This document shows, in pieces, positions 45,048 to 54,375 of a DNA stretch of 64,000 bases. Position 1 is the first letter of the stretch; every line of letters begins with the position of its first letter. A model generated the notes under the pieces. The model saw nothing but the letters and a program-made list of their open reading frames with translations, had not been told where the DNA came from and did not search any database. The stretch is from Vibrio sp. Y2-5 (lineage in GTDB: Bacteria > Pseudomonadota > Gammaproteobacteria > Enterobacterales > Vibrionaceae). The position numbers and the translations under genes are program-made. The stretch is taken from contig NZ_JACVEG010000002.1 in NCBI RefSeq assembly GCF_014596725.1, positions 248,001-312,000 of the forward strand, given 5' to 3'.

Positions 45048-45926
45048 ATGAACCTGTCGCAACTCGAAGCTTTTTGTACCATCGCTGATACTGGCTCTGT
45101 CTCAGAAGCCGCGCGACAGCTGGAGTGCAACCGAACCAAGTTAAGCATGTCAATTAAAGCGCTGGAAAAGGAACTCGGGGTTGAATTGTTTCAACGCTCA
45201 GGTAACAACGTAACGCTTTCTGAAGCTGGTAAAGCAATTTATAAAGACTGCGAAAGTGTTTTGATCACCGCAACGCGAATTCGTCGTACCTGCTCTCAGG
45301 TTTCCAGTGAATTTGCCGCCGAAATGTGGATTGCCCGTGATGACTCTCTGCCAGACTCACTATGGCAAGATCTTGCGCACAAACTGAACAATTTGTTTCC
45401 CAACACTTCATTTAACTTGTTTTTGGCTTCCAGTGGCGACTTAGCCAACATGGTAGCAACCCAACAAGTAGATTTTGCCTTCGGGGTTGATTACGAGCGA
45501 CTGGATGACCCAAGAATTACATACCAGCCACTGGGTAAGATACGCATGATGTCTGTATGCAAATCTACACACCCACTTGCCAAACTCAAGCGTGTGGCTG
45601 ACGAAGAGCTACGTAAGTCAATGCAGGCGGTAATGGTATATCTGAATGAAAAAGATAACCCTAGCCTTGAACCTTTCTCCCGTCGTTATATCGGCTTTTC
45701 CAGCTTTGAATACATTCTTAATACTATCTTGACTGAAAACGCTTGGGGCGTATTGCCAGAGCCGTTAATTCGTCATTATCTTCGTGAACAACACCTTTCC
45801 GTGATTAAACATACGTATGGTTTGACCCAAGAAGACTATTGTATGTTCAGCACCTCAGGAACCGCAGAAAACCCAGCTATGGTCTGGTTGGCCGATAAGA
45901 TCAGTGATTATTTGTTTGATTTTTAA
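45048..45926 (+). CDS. LysR-family regulator
   Basis: A 292-residue LysR protein. The helix-turn-helix is MNLSQLEAFCTIADTGSVSEAARQLECNRTKLSMSIKALEKELG, and FQRSGNNVTLSEAGKAI ends the DNA-binding part. The effector domain begins near residue 90 and is divergent. No divergent partner gene is close enough to assign a target; the nearest gene upstream is the methyltransferase, transcribed away. The role is unknown. Confidence 0.9.
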   Translation: MNLSQLEAFCTIADTGSVSEAARQLECNRTKLSMSIKALEKELGVELFQRSGNNVTLSEAGKAIYKDCESVLITATRIRRTCSQVSSEFAAEMWIARDDSLPDSLWQDLAHKLNNLFPNTSFNLFLASSGDLANMVATQQVDFAFGVDYERLDDPRITYQPLGKIRMMSVCKSTHPLAKLKRVADEELRKSMQAVMVYLNEKDNPSLEPFSRRYIGFSSFEYILNTILTENAWGVLPEPLIRHYLREQHLSVIKHTYGLTQEDYCMFSTSGTAENPAMVWLADKISDYLFDF

Positions 45927-46110
45927 TCTCCAGACAACTAAACCAGTCAGCGTCAAAATTATTGACACAAAAAATATGACCTAACCCATTGTTAAGTATA
46001 AACAAAGTCAAAACAGCTCAATCTTTACCCAACAAAAAAACCAAATAGACATTGTCAAAGCCTATTTAAAAGCCAAAATATCAGCAGATTTTCAACTGGT
46101 ATTCCCCCCT

Positions 46111-47004
46111 ATGTGTGCTAAAACAAACATCAACGAGAAACGTATCCTGACGCTTTCAGCCCTTATTTCTTCGGGCTTTGCTATGGGTGGTTTAGTTGTT
46201 GGCTTATTGGTTAGTTCACTCGTTATTTTGTTTGACGGTATGTACTCACTCGTCAGCTTACTGTTAACTATTTTGTCGCTAATTGCTTCTCGATATATCC
46301 AGAAGCCGTCCGATGAAGCATTCCAGTTTGGTCGCGCAGCTCTTGAGCCTGCGGTAATTGCAGTTAAAGGGGCGGTCATTTTAATCGTCGTGTGTTCTTC
46401 GTTATATAGTGCAGTTGTTGCTATGTTTACTGGTGGTCGTGAGGTTGACGTTTCGATTGCAACGCTATTCGGTATTGTTAACGTGATTGGCTGCGGTGTT
46501 GCATGGTTGTACATGAATAAGCTACACAAACGCTCTGCATCTGACTTAATCGATGCTGAAGTTAAACAATGGAAAATGGATACCCTGCTAAGTGTGGCGG
46601 TAACGGTTGGTTTCATCTTAGCTTGGTTACTGACACTATCACCATTGGCTGAATACGCGGTCTATACCGACCCAGTGATGATGCTGGCCATGTCGTTCTA
46701 CTTCTTAAAAGTACCGTTCGAAATGTTGAAGTCTTCACTACGTGAAATTTTCATGATGGCACCAAGTGAAGAGATTTGTAACAAAGTAGACCAAGGCGTT
46801 CTTGCGGCTGGTGAAGAGTCGGATCAACTGGTAGAACTTTCGGCCGTAACCAAAATTGGCCGTGAGTTGTGGGTTGATGTAGACATCAAATCTGAAGACG
46901 ACGTGATTGCTGTAGAAGATATTGAGCATACACGACGTACACTGCATAAGAAACTGTCAAAGCTGCCGTTTAATCTTCAGCTCAGCGTAAATATCGCCAG
47001 CTAA
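46111..47004 (+). CDS. Cation diffusion facilitator family transporter
   Basis: A 297-residue CDF protein with six membrane segments. The TM2 metal site appears as FDGMYSLVSLLLTI, with Asp but no paired His, and the TM5 site as WKMDTLLSVAVT. The cytoplasmic C-terminal domain (SAVTKIGRELWVDVDIK) is short and has the usual ferredoxin-like pattern. The altered HxxxD pattern fits the subgroup with Fe/Mn or broader specificity, but the metal cannot be named. The ribosome site is weak. Confidence 0.88.
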   Translation: MCAKTNINEKRILTLSALISSGFAMGGLVVGLLVSSLVILFDGMYSLVSLLLTILSLIASRYIQKPSDEAFQFGRAALEPAVIAVKGAVILIVVCSSLYSAVVAMFTGGREVDVSIATLFGIVNVIGCGVAWLYMNKLHKRSASDLIDAEVKQWKMDTLLSVAVTVGFILAWLLTLSPLAEYAVYTDPVMMLAMSFYFLKVPFEMLKSSLREIFMMAPSEEICNKVDQGVLAAGEESDQLVELSAVTKIGRELWVDVDIKSEDDVIAVEDIEHTRRTLHKKLSKLPFNLQLSVNIAS

Positions 47005-47013
47005 TTTGGACAT

Positions 47014-47052
47014 AAAAAAAGAACCCTCGTTATCTGCGAGGGTTCTTTTTTA
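47014..47052. terminator. Bidirectional terminator, CDF and YddG-like genes
   Basis: AAAAAAAGAACCCTCG...CGAGGGTTCTTTTTT lies between two converging genes. Confidence 0.92.
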
Positions 47053-47075
47053 TGTGTCTAAACGTCTATTCTGTA

Positions 47076-48017
47076 TTAGGCTTCATTTTCATGACTAATC
47101 TTTTGACTAAGCACTGGTTCGTTCGAATCAATGCCCTTTTTACTGCGAGTCACCCACCAGCAGACTAATGAACCGATAGTGACCATCACTACTCCTTGCC
47201 AGAAAGATACTCCTAAAGAGACACCTAATATGGCAGACGAAAATAATGTCGAAAACACTGGCGTAAAATAAGACAACGTAGCCAGAAGCATCATATTTCC
47301 ACGAAGAATAGCCATGTTCCAAAGCGCGTAACCGCTCCCCATCACAATGCCAGTGAGAGCCAAATTCAGCGTTGACGATACAGTAAACTGCAAAGCACTT
47401 TCATCGCTAATCGCGTACTTCACCCACAGTGATATTGCCGTCATGATAAAAAACACTGTGATGGCATTCTGGCCATTCGCTAAGCTCTTGGTTACATTGC
47501 AGTAAACAGCCCAAATGATTGCGCCAATAAACGCCATTGAATACGTTACAGGGTTAGTCGCGACATTTGCTGCGATAGTCGATACAGAAAGCCCTTGCTC
47601 CCCAGTAATGGTCCAAGCAACACCAACAAATGCGAGAGCAATACTCGGATACACCAGAATATTAATCGATCTTCGGCTTATTAGTACCGCTAACAATACC
47701 GTTAACGCTGGCCATAGGTAGTTAACGACCGCCATTTGCAACGCTTGATGTCGGTCATTTGCCATACCAAGTGCTAGCGCTAAGCAAATCTCATAACTGA
47801 CGAATAACGCCCCGCCAATCACAAGATACTTTGGTGAGAAAGAACGGGGTTTAGGCACGCCCATAACTACCAGCAAAAACAGTGAAGCTGCGGTATAAAT
47901 AAGTGCAGCGCCCCCAATTGGGCCAAATTGTTCAGCGACTGTACGGGTTAACCCCATTAAGCATGCCCATAATAATATGGCAGCAACACCAAACAGAGTG
48001 TGTCTATGACGAGACAA
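47076..48017 (-). CDS. YddG-type aromatic amino-acid exporter
   Basis: EamA/DMT transporter of about 313 residues with ten membrane segments (two EamA repeats). ILLWACLMGLTRTVAEQFGPIGGAALIYT near the N terminus is the pattern of YddG, which exports aromatic amino acids and paraquat-like compounds. The frame opens at a TTG at 48059; the TTG at 48017, seven bases after GGAG, gives an N terminus matching the family, so I use that. The short C-terminal tail is hydrophilic. Confidence 0.85.
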   Translation of the reverse strand: MSRHRHTLFGVAAILLWACLMGLTRTVAEQFGPIGGAALIYTAASLFLLVVMGVPKPRSFSPKYLVIGGALFVSYEICLALALGMANDRHQALQMAVVNYLWPALTVLLAVLISRRSINILVYPSIALAFVGVAWTITGEQGLSVSTIAANVATNPVTYSMAFIGAIIWAVYCNVTKSLANGQNAITVFFIMTAISLWVKYAISDESALQFTVSSTLNLALTGIVMGSGYALWNMAILRGNMMLLATLSYFTPVFSTLFSSAILGVSLGVSFWQGVVMVTIGSLVCWWVTRSKKGIDSNEPVLSQKISHENEA

Positions 48018-48131
48018 ATCCTTTCTCCAAATACGATTGAAGCTCGCACTGTAATTCAAATATTGATGATAGAGAAGATTTGTCTGTTTGACTTACCCCA
48101 AATACGGTAAATACCACTGGTTTAAATTTCA

Positions 48132-48683
48132 CTATTCAGCATTCAGCTTGCGTATCACGCGTGCAGGAGTACCACCCACGAGAGTATCAGGAGCAACATC
48201 ACTATTGACGACGGAATTAGCAGCAATTACAGAACGGGCGCCTATGGTGACACCTTGATTAATCACCACATTACCTCCCACCCAAACATCATCTTCAACC
48301 ACAATGGGTTTACAAGTGGTTTCCCAGCGTCTTCTCGCCTTGTAATCCATAGGATGGGTCGGGGTATAAAACTGAGCATTCGGGCCAATCAAAACATTAT
48401 TGCCAATCGAGATAGGAGCGTTATCCAACATGACAACGTTCATATTAATGAAGGTTTCTTCACCAATAGAGATAGTTTTTCCAAATTCACAGTGAAAAGG
48501 AGGCTGGACAAGGCTTCTGCCAATTTTGCCAAACAACTTTGACTGCAACACCATACGCTCTTCTTGGTCAATACACTGGTTAATATCCAGTTTAAGTTGC
48601 GCAGTGGCTTTACGAAGCTCCACGATTTCAGGGTCAAAGCCATCAAACTCGAGGCCATTCATCATCTTTTCTAATTCTGTCAT
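48132..48683 (-). CDS. Maltose/galactoside-type O-acetyltransferase
   Basis: A 183-residue left-handed beta-helix acetyltransferase of the Maa/LacA/NodL family. It has the N-terminal helical cap (EKMMNGLEFDGFDPEIVELRK), FHCEFGKTISIGEETFINMNVVMLDNAPISIGNNVLIGPN hexapeptide repeats and the active-site region TPTHPMD. DVWVGGNVVINQGVTIGARSVIAANSVV is the second repeat block and AcCoA site. It acetylates sugars or nodulation-type oligosaccharides; the natural substrate is unknown. Confidence 0.92.
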   Translation of the reverse strand: MTELEKMMNGLEFDGFDPEIVELRKATAQLKLDINQCIDQEERMVLQSKLFGKIGRSLVQPPFHCEFGKTISIGEETFINMNVVMLDNAPISIGNNVLIGPNAQFYTPTHPMDYKARRRWETTCKPIVVEDDVWVGGNVVINQGVTIGARSVIAANSVVNSDVAPDTLVGGTPARVIRKLNAE

Positions 48684-48794
48684 TACAACACCCTAATGTT
48701 TACTACATCTTTGATGACTAGAAACAGGATCTTACTCCTTTTCACTGGGCGAAAAACAGAAAAGTGTAGAAGATACATTTCCTCATTAACTCGT

Positions 48795-49388
48795 TTAATA
48801 CACTGAAAATAAACGCATCCATTCGTGAAGTTGGTTGCTGCCCTCTGGCGTGAGTGACCACACTAAGAAAGCGATATGCAGCGACATGACGATGAAAAAC
48901 AATAGCTGAAAAGTAAAGGATTTGGGTTGTAAATTAAACGAATACTGCCCGATGACAGCACCTGGCCAACCGCCCAATGCGGATAGAAACAATAAGGCAG
49001 ATTCACCGGTGACTGCTTTGGTTCGTTTTTCATTGCGCTTATCCAACAGATAAACGGCGAGCACAATCGCCGTTGCGCCAAGGTAGTAATAAACAATAAT
49101 TTTCGGGTACTGCCAGAAATAAACACAACCGGCCAATGTCGCTGCAAACCAGACAACAATTAACGTAGCCCATGGAAAAGTACGGACACCTTCTACATGG
49201 GTAGCTCTGCGGTTACCATTTTCATCTTGAGCAATAACGAAGCGAACAGGTTGCTTTATCTCGCCTATATTGACTGAATTCTTTACGTCAGAGAGAAGAA
49301 ATTTAATCCTCAACGCCCCTGAATCAGGAATGATATAGCCATAACCTCTATCTATATACCACTCTGAAATTGTCCCTTTTAACGCCAT
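48795..49388 (-). CDS. Cold-shock domain plus DUF1294 membrane protein
   Basis: A 197-residue fusion. The N-terminal part (KGTISEWYIDRGYGYIIPDSG...) is a cold-shock/OB nucleic-acid-binding domain with a degenerate RNP-1. It is joined to four membrane segments of DUF1294, whose signature LLFLSALGGWPGAVIGQYSFNLQPKSFTFQ is clear. The combination recurs in gammaproteobacteria. The role is not known; an RNA-binding domain tethered to the membrane is what the sequence shows. Confidence 0.9.
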   Translation of the reverse strand: MALKGTISEWYIDRGYGYIIPDSGALRIKFLLSDVKNSVNIGEIKQPVRFVIAQDENGNRRATHVEGVRTFPWATLIVVWFAATLAGCVYFWQYPKIIVYYYLGATAIVLAVYLLDKRNEKRTKAVTGESALLFLSALGGWPGAVIGQYSFNLQPKSFTFQLLFFIVMSLHIAFLVWSLTPEGSNQLHEWMRLFSVY

Positions 49389-49475
49389 ACTTATCTTTCA
49401 ATGATGGTTGGTTATTTAATCATAGCCAAGCAACGCACAACCGTATGGAAACTGTCACAGCCTTTTTTGTAGACA

Positions 49476-49504
49476 CAAAAAAGGCCAAGCACATGGCTCA
49501 GCCT
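49476..49504 (-). terminator. Terminator of the OsmC-family gene
   Basis: On the minus strand GGCTGAGCC...GCTTGGCC (two G-U pairs) is followed by TTTTTTGTG. Confidence 0.75.
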
Positions 49505-49524
49505 CTTGAGAATTAACGCTTAGA

Positions 49525-49941
49525 TTATGCCGCAACGATTTCCCAACTGTGGGTCATATCAACGGCTTCACCTAACATCAAACAAACAGAGCAGTATTTC
49601 TCCAACGAATCCGCCGTTACTTGCTCAACAATCTTAGCATCCAGGTTTTCACCGGTTACAACAAAGTGAATATTTACCTTAGTAAAGATGCGTGGTGCCG
49701 TATCACGGCGTTCTGCTGAAAGCTTTGCTACACAACCAGTTACTTTCTGTTCCGCTTTTTTCAAACCATCAACAACGTCAACTGAACTGCAACCACCCGC
49801 ACCCAGCAATACCATTTCCATTGGGCTTGGAGCCGTAGAACCGCCGTTGCCATCCATCACCACAGAATGACCTGAGTTAGATTGGCCTAAAAACTTAAAA
49901 TCTTCGACCCACTTTACTTTTGCTTCCATTTTAATACTCAT
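49525..49941 (-). CDS. OsmC/YhfA-family protein
   Basis: A 138-residue OsmC-fold protein close to E. coli YhfA. The two redox cysteines of OsmC/Ohr enzymes are seen as Cys51 (GAGGCSSVD) and Cys117 or Cys120 (KYCSVCLML). Typical members reduce organic hydroperoxides; YhfA-type proteins are less well defined. The start may instead be the ATG four codons in (MEAKVKWVED). It follows an ExoD gene on the same strand with a 24-base gap from the latter's stop to this one, so co-transcription is possible. Confidence 0.9.
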   Translation of the reverse strand: MSIKMEAKVKWVEDFKFLGQSNSGHSVVMDGNGGSTAPSPMEMVLLGAGGCSSVDVVDGLKKAEQKVTGCVAKLSAERRDTAPRIFTKVNIHFVVTGENLDAKIVEQVTADSLEKYCSVCLMLGEAVDMTHSWEIVAA

Positions 49942-49965
49942 TCTTTATTGTTTCAGAACCTGATA

Positions 49966-50544
49966 TTACAACGCTAACATCAATGAATTCCACGCCATTC
50001 TCACCATAATATGGCTGATCCACATAGCCATCAGAGCAATCACGCTACCAATCAGTAGACACAAGCCATCGCGCTCAATAATACCCAATGCCAGACAAAT
50101 AATCGCAAAATTTGGCAGAAAGTTAATAAACGGCAGAGGCAGGATAGCAATGGCAGCGAGCACACAAATAATCACACCAATCACTCGACGGGCGTTCACA
50201 CTGGATAAAGGTTCCCAGCGTGGCTTTACATACTCTTCAATACGTTCCAGCCAAGGCATCACTTCCTGCGTAAATCTCAGCGTTTTTTCCCGATGAATAC
50301 GTTGTTTTTGAATGATATGAGGAAGCCGAGGAGCATGGAAACCCAACGCAATCTGTAGCCCCAACAGGAAATCAGCGACCGCAGCAAAAAAAGAAATCCC
50401 GGGAATAAGCCCAGCTAGACTCAACATAATCAGCAACGCACCGTATGAACGGCGTCTAAGTAGTTCTAAAAGTTCACCAATAGTCAGATACTGATCAGGA
50501 TGAGACTTGAGCGTGTTAATAAGAAACTGCGAGGTTTTTTCCAA
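49966..50544 (-). CDS. ExoD-family membrane protein
   Basis: A protein of about 192 residues of the exopolysaccharide-synthesis ExoD family. It opens DTLEKTSQFLINTLKSHPDQ, has LRRRSYGALLIMLSLAGLIPGISFFA and four to five membrane segments, and ends in a hydrophobic tail. No ATG is available at the 5' end. TTG at 50544 with GGGTG five bases upstream is my choice; a TTG at 50580 is possible. The family is needed for polysaccharide export or alkaline tolerance in rhizobia; the role here is unknown. Confidence 0.82.
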   Translation of the reverse strand: MEKTSQFLINTLKSHPDQYLTIGELLELLRRRSYGALLIMLSLAGLIPGISFFAAVADFLLGLQIALGFHAPRLPHIIQKQRIHREKTLRFTQEVMPWLERIEEYVKPRWEPLSSVNARRVIGVIICVLAAIAILPLPFINFLPNFAIICLALGIIERDGLCLLIGSVIALMAMWISHIMVRMAWNSLMLAL

Positions 50545-50727
50545 AGTGTCACCCAGAATATATAGGTAGCGACAAAGCAAGGTAACGAATACCTAGCGCT
50601 AAGCGATGTGAATAAACATTATCAAATTTGTAATCAAAAGACGCAACAGACTTAGGGCACTGAGACAAAAATGGACACAATTTTTACTGAAACGGACGTT
50701 TAATGCGGGGTAAATTTTAAAGGCACA

Positions 50728-51120
50728 GAAAAGAAAACCCCACTAAGCTTTCACTTAGCGGGGTTCTATTCTCTTCGCAGCAATCCGGCTACTAATAGGT
50801 GCTCCCTGCATCTATTCCTTGATAATCTGCTGTTTCCTTCAGCGCATTCCATTTCATCGCCATCCTAGCGGTGTCCTGAATCTGTCATCCTGACAGACGC
50901 TTAATCCTTTAAGTTGGCTATTAACCGTTCTAAAACAACCATCCTAGCTATTTTGAACTTACCGTTAATATCCTTCGCTTTCCGTGCCAGTCACTCTTCC
51001 TGAACAACCGAATCTTCATCCTGAAGATACTCTTTCCGTGAGCTTTTCCATTTCCTTGCTAGCATCCTGCCAACACCCTAAGATTACGACATCGGCACTT
51101 AGTAACAAGTACGCTGGGCA
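50728..51120 (-). ncRNA. csrB: CsrB-family regulatory RNA
   Basis: Untranslated RNA of roughly 370-390 nt on the minus strand that sequesters CsrA. I count 18 GGA motifs between 51071 and 50780, most as AGGA in small hairpin loops (e.g. CUUCAGGAUGAAG, CUGUCAGGAUGACAG). The 3' part reads GCAGGGAGCACC...AGUAGCCGGAUUGCUGCGAA, nearly the same as E. coli CsrB. It ends in hairpin CCCCGCTAAG...CTTAGTGGGG plus TTTTCTTTTC (50763-50728). The 5' end is uncertain between about 51090 and 51125. It has its own activator box upstream. Vibrios usually have three or four such RNAs. Confidence 0.95.
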
Positions 51121-51233
51121 ATAAATATATTCATAATGAGTTTTCATGGGAGAGAAGTTCCCGTATTTACAAACACTTAAAAAGAAAACCAGCCGTTAAT
51201 CTCAAGCATTTAAATCAAATATCCTACACACCT

Positions 51234-51251
51234 TGTAAGAGATCTCTCACA
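51234..51251. promoter_or_regulatory. VarA/UvrY/GacA box upstream of csrB
   Basis: TGTAAGAGATCTCTCACA is an 18-bp palindrome matching the GacA/UvrY box (TGTAAG-N6-CTTACA type) with one deviation. It lies about 110-140 bases upstream of the csrB start. In Vibrio the VarS/VarA system drives the Csr RNAs from such boxes. Confidence 0.85.
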
Positions 51252-51495
51252 AAGCACTTAAGTGATATCTACGCATAATTTGATGGTGGAGCAAGCTGGC
51301 TTATTCAAACTGGCTCGGAAGCTTTTAGTTTCTTATCTTTTTATAGACTAAAAGATGCAAAATCAGGGTATTATTACGACCAAACTACTTGTCGCCATGC
51401 GCAGAACAAGCGGAGAACACGCTGTTCAACTTCCAGTTTAGCTTCAAGTAACAGATAACTAGTGCAATTAATGAATTAGCAGAGGAAGCCTCACT
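51252..51495 (+). other. Gap between csrB box and dCMP deaminase gene
   Basis: AT-rich DNA with no ORF. It includes the deaminase promoter; AGAGGAAGCC before the ATG is the ribosome site. An AGCGGAGAACACGCT imperfect repeat near 51409 is the only structure seen. Confidence 0.35.
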
Positions 51496-51966
51496 ATGAT
51501 TTCGAAATGGTCACAACGTTTTTACCAAATGGCAGAACTTGTTGGCTCTTGGAGTAAAGACCCTTCTACGCAAGTAGGGGCCGTTATTACAAAACAAAAT
51601 CGAATTGTTTCTGTGGGCTTTAATGGATACCCACATGGTATTTCAGACAGTGCAAACACTGACGATAGAGATATGAAATATCTCAAAACTCTGCACGCTG
51701 AAGAGAATGCTATTTTATTTGCTAAACGAGACTTGGACGGGTGCGAAGTTTACGTAACACATTTCCCTTGTCCAAATTGCGCGGCTAAGATTATCCAAAC
51801 AGGTATATCAGCGGTTCACTGCCCTGAACAAACTGAAGATTTCCTCTCTCGCTGGGGAGATAAAATTAAGGTTAGCCAAGATATGTTTTTGCAAGCTGGT
51901 GTCAAGGTTAACTGGTTACCACTCAACGAGTTAAAACCAATCAGTGAAATTCATAAAGAATCATAA
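51496..51966 (+). CDS. Deoxycytidylate (dCMP) deaminase
   Basis: A 156-residue zinc deaminase. The zinc site is His67-Ala-Glu69 (TLHAEENAILFA) plus Pro91-Cys92-x-x-Cys95 (PCPNCAAKII); SKDPSTQVGAVIT and GFNGYPHG form the substrate loop. It makes dUMP for thymidylate synthesis. Many gammaproteobacteria use dCTP deaminase, so this eukaryote/phage-like enzyme is a distinguishing feature of vibrios. Single gene with its own terminator. Confidence 0.92.
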   Translation: MISKWSQRFYQMAELVGSWSKDPSTQVGAVITKQNRIVSVGFNGYPHGISDSANTDDRDMKYLKTLHAEENAILFAKRDLDGCEVYVTHFPCPNCAAKIIQTGISAVHCPEQTEDFLSRWGDKIKVSQDMFLQAGVKVNWLPLNELKPISEIHKES

Positions 51967-51998
51967 AAATAGCCCTCCAGATGGAGGGCTATTTTTTT
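51965..51998 (+). terminator. Terminator of the dCMP deaminase gene
   Basis: AAAAATAGCCCTCC-AGAT-GGAGGGCTATTTTTTT begins at the stop codon. Confidence 0.92.
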
Positions 51999-52167
51999 AT
52001 TTGGCGCTAAAACTTGTCTCAAAAATGCAACCGGTATGCAACTTTGAACCTTCAGTAACATTTTTCCTGCACGCAACGCAATGTTCAGCGTTAACAATGA
52101 CTACACTGAAGTTCAGGTATCCCGAAATACGTTTATCTAGTGGTTATTAAAAGTAAAAGGATAATTC

Positions 52168-53991
52168 ATGAAGTCCACCACAACCGTGAGCAACAATCCT
52201 GATCAAAAACACTTTCTCATTACGATTTTATTTCTAATCGCAGTCAGTGCCGTGAGTTATACCTTACTGACTGAACATCAAGCACTCGCTCGCTACTATT
52301 TCATTTATCCACTGTGTATGCTCGCTGCGTACTTTATGAGTAACATTTGGTTTAAACGCGTGCTCTCCGTGACAACTCTAGCATTGCTGCTAACAGGAAG
52401 TTATCTCGAACCCCTGAGCATCAGTGTACTTTCCCAATCCTTTATATTGGTTCCGCTCTGTTATATCGCGATTTTCCCCGGCTCGTTATGGCCTATTGCA
52501 ATTGCAATAGGCATTCTCGGCATTTATAGCCCGCATATTTCTGAGGCCCAAATACCTGAGTTTGTAGAAGCTTCTATTGAGCTATTAGCCATTGCCATAT
52601 TTGCCACCGGCGGTACTTTCTATAAGCAAAAACTGAGCAAGCAAGTGGCACGCTATCGTAAAGACAGTCTTACCGATTTCATGACGCAAGTATCCAACCG
52701 TAAAGCGTTCAAAAAAGATTTAGAATCCATCGCAAAAATTGCGGGTGAAACCAGTAAAACGAAATTCGCGCTGTTGCTGCTCGATCTTGATGACTTCAAA
52801 CAAATCAATGATGCACTAGGTCATCAACAAGGTGATCTTTTGTTGATTCAGTTTGCCAAGCGCTTAACCAGTTTGGATTTCAACCGTATCAACATATACC
52901 GACTGAGTGGTGATGAGTTCGCCGTGTTGTTGCAAGATAAGTACGATGTAAACTTCTACTCTCAACAAGTTGCCACCTACATATTAGAAGCGAGTCAATC
53001 GGCATATCATCTTGATAAACGTAGTTACACCATGACCATCAGTATTGGCATCGCTTCTTTGGATGATGCTCTATACGACACAGATATTTGGTGCCGAAAC
53101 GTCGATATTGCGCTTAAAAAAGCGAAACAAGCTGGCAAAAATAGTATCCAATGGTTTGATGAAAACCTGATTGGTGAAACCGTCCGCAGCTACCAAATAG
53201 AGCGAGAATTGAGCGATGCCATCGAGAAAGGCCAGTTGGCGTTGTATTACCAACCTAAAGTCGATATCAAAACCAATTTGGTTCACGGTGCTGAAGCATT
53301 AATTCGGTGGAAACATCCTGATTTGGGGATTATTCCTCCTGACGAATTTGTCGGTGTTGCAGAACGCAGCCAACAAATTATTCCTATCGGACGCTGGGTA
53401 ATTGAAACCGCTTGTCAACAAGCCAAAGCATGGGATCAACTGGGGCACCCTATTTGTGTCGCGGTAAACGTTTCAACCGTTCAATTTCTTTATGATGATA
53501 TTTTCCATGTTGTAACCAAAGCACTCAGAGACTCTCAGCTCAACCCTCAGTTGTTACAGCTGGAAATCACGGAAACAACATTGATGCAACAGCCACAACG
53601 AGTGGTTGATGCTTGCCACGACTTACGTACCTTAGGTATCCGAGTCGCGATTGATGATTTTGGGGTTGCTTATTCTTCATTGAACTACTTAAAACAGCTA
53701 CCGATCGACGTGTTGAAAATTGATAAATCATTTATTGATGAATGCTGCTCAAACCATAATGACCACATGCTAGTTCGTACCATCATTCAACTTGGTCATA
53801 ATATGGGTAAAGTGGTTACGGCAGAAGGCGTAGTCAATGACGAACAGCTCTATTTGTTAGCGACCGAAGGTTGTGATGAATACCAAGGCTATTTGTATTC
53901 TCGCCCAGTCCCTCCTTATGAATTTATGGCTCTTTTATCGAGCAGAAAAGACGTTGCAATTCCCCGCCCTCAGATCGCTGCTCACGGATAA
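52168..53991 (+). CDS. Membrane GGDEF-EAL cyclic-di-GMP protein
   Basis: A 607-residue protein. It has about six membrane segments (residues 12-150), a GGDEF domain (about 165-325) and an EAL domain (about 345-595). The cyclase signature reads YRLSGDEF, SGDEF in place of GGDEF, which some active cyclases tolerate. DLDDFKQINDALGH is intact. In the phosphodiesterase domain EALIRW, NVS, LEITETT, DDFG and TAEGV are all present, so hydrolysis of c-di-GMP is likely and synthesis possible. It lies alone; the N-terminal membrane domain is probably the sensor. Confidence 0.93.
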   Translation: MKSTTTVSNNPDQKHFLITILFLIAVSAVSYTLLTEHQALARYYFIYPLCMLAAYFMSNIWFKRVLSVTTLALLLTGSYLEPLSISVLSQSFILVPLCYIAIFPGSLWPIAIAIGILGIYSPHISEAQIPEFVEASIELLAIAIFATGGTFYKQKLSKQVARYRKDSLTDFMTQVSNRKAFKKDLESIAKIAGETSKTKFALLLLDLDDFKQINDALGHQQGDLLLIQFAKRLTSLDFNRINIYRLSGDEFAVLLQDKYDVNFYSQQVATYILEASQSAYHLDKRSYTMTISIGIASLDDALYDTDIWCRNVDIALKKAKQAGKNSIQWFDENLIGETVRSYQIERELSDAIEKGQLALYYQPKVDIKTNLVHGAEALIRWKHPDLGIIPPDEFVGVAERSQQIIPIGRWVIETACQQAKAWDQLGHPICVAVNVSTVQFLYDDIFHVVTKALRDSQLNPQLLQLEITETTLMQQPQRVVDACHDLRTLGIRVAIDDFGVAYSSLNYLKQLPIDVLKIDKSFIDECCSNHNDHMLVRTIIQLGHNMGKVVTAEGVVNDEQLYLLATEGCDEYQGYLYSRPVPPYEFMALLSSRKDVAIPRPQIAAHG

Positions 53992-54017
53992 CGGCTATCC
54001 AACCATCTCTTCACTGT

Positions 54018-54045
54018 AAGGGGCTTTATGCCCCTTTAATGTTTA
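54018..54045 (+). terminator. Terminator of the GGDEF-EAL gene
   Basis: AAGGGGC-TTTAT-GCCCCTT followed by TAATGTTT. The T-run is weak. Confidence 0.65.
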
Positions 54046-54375
54046 CTCTTTCCGTAGATAGCATGATATGCCACCAATTTTTATGTAATGCTAATTTACC
54101 TAGTCACAAGAGAAATTGGACTTGAATACAGATAGACGCGAAATAAGTTACCTCAAAAGCATTCTGTCAATACGTACTAACACTTAAAATTACACATTAA
54201 AACACTAATAATGATCCAGTTAACAGTTAAAAGTATGGATATTATTTTTTCTAGCAGAATAACCTGTCAGACATTACAATCCTGCCACATAAAAATAACA
54301 ATACTTATCCCCCAATACCAAACGCAGTAAAAACTGTGGGTATCAGCTCAACCATAACGTGAAAGGTTTATAGCA
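54046..54375 (+). other. Gap upstream of the GAPDH-like gene
   Basis: AT-rich, no ORF and no hairpin I trust. GAAAGG before the ATG is the ribosome site. Confidence 0.35.
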
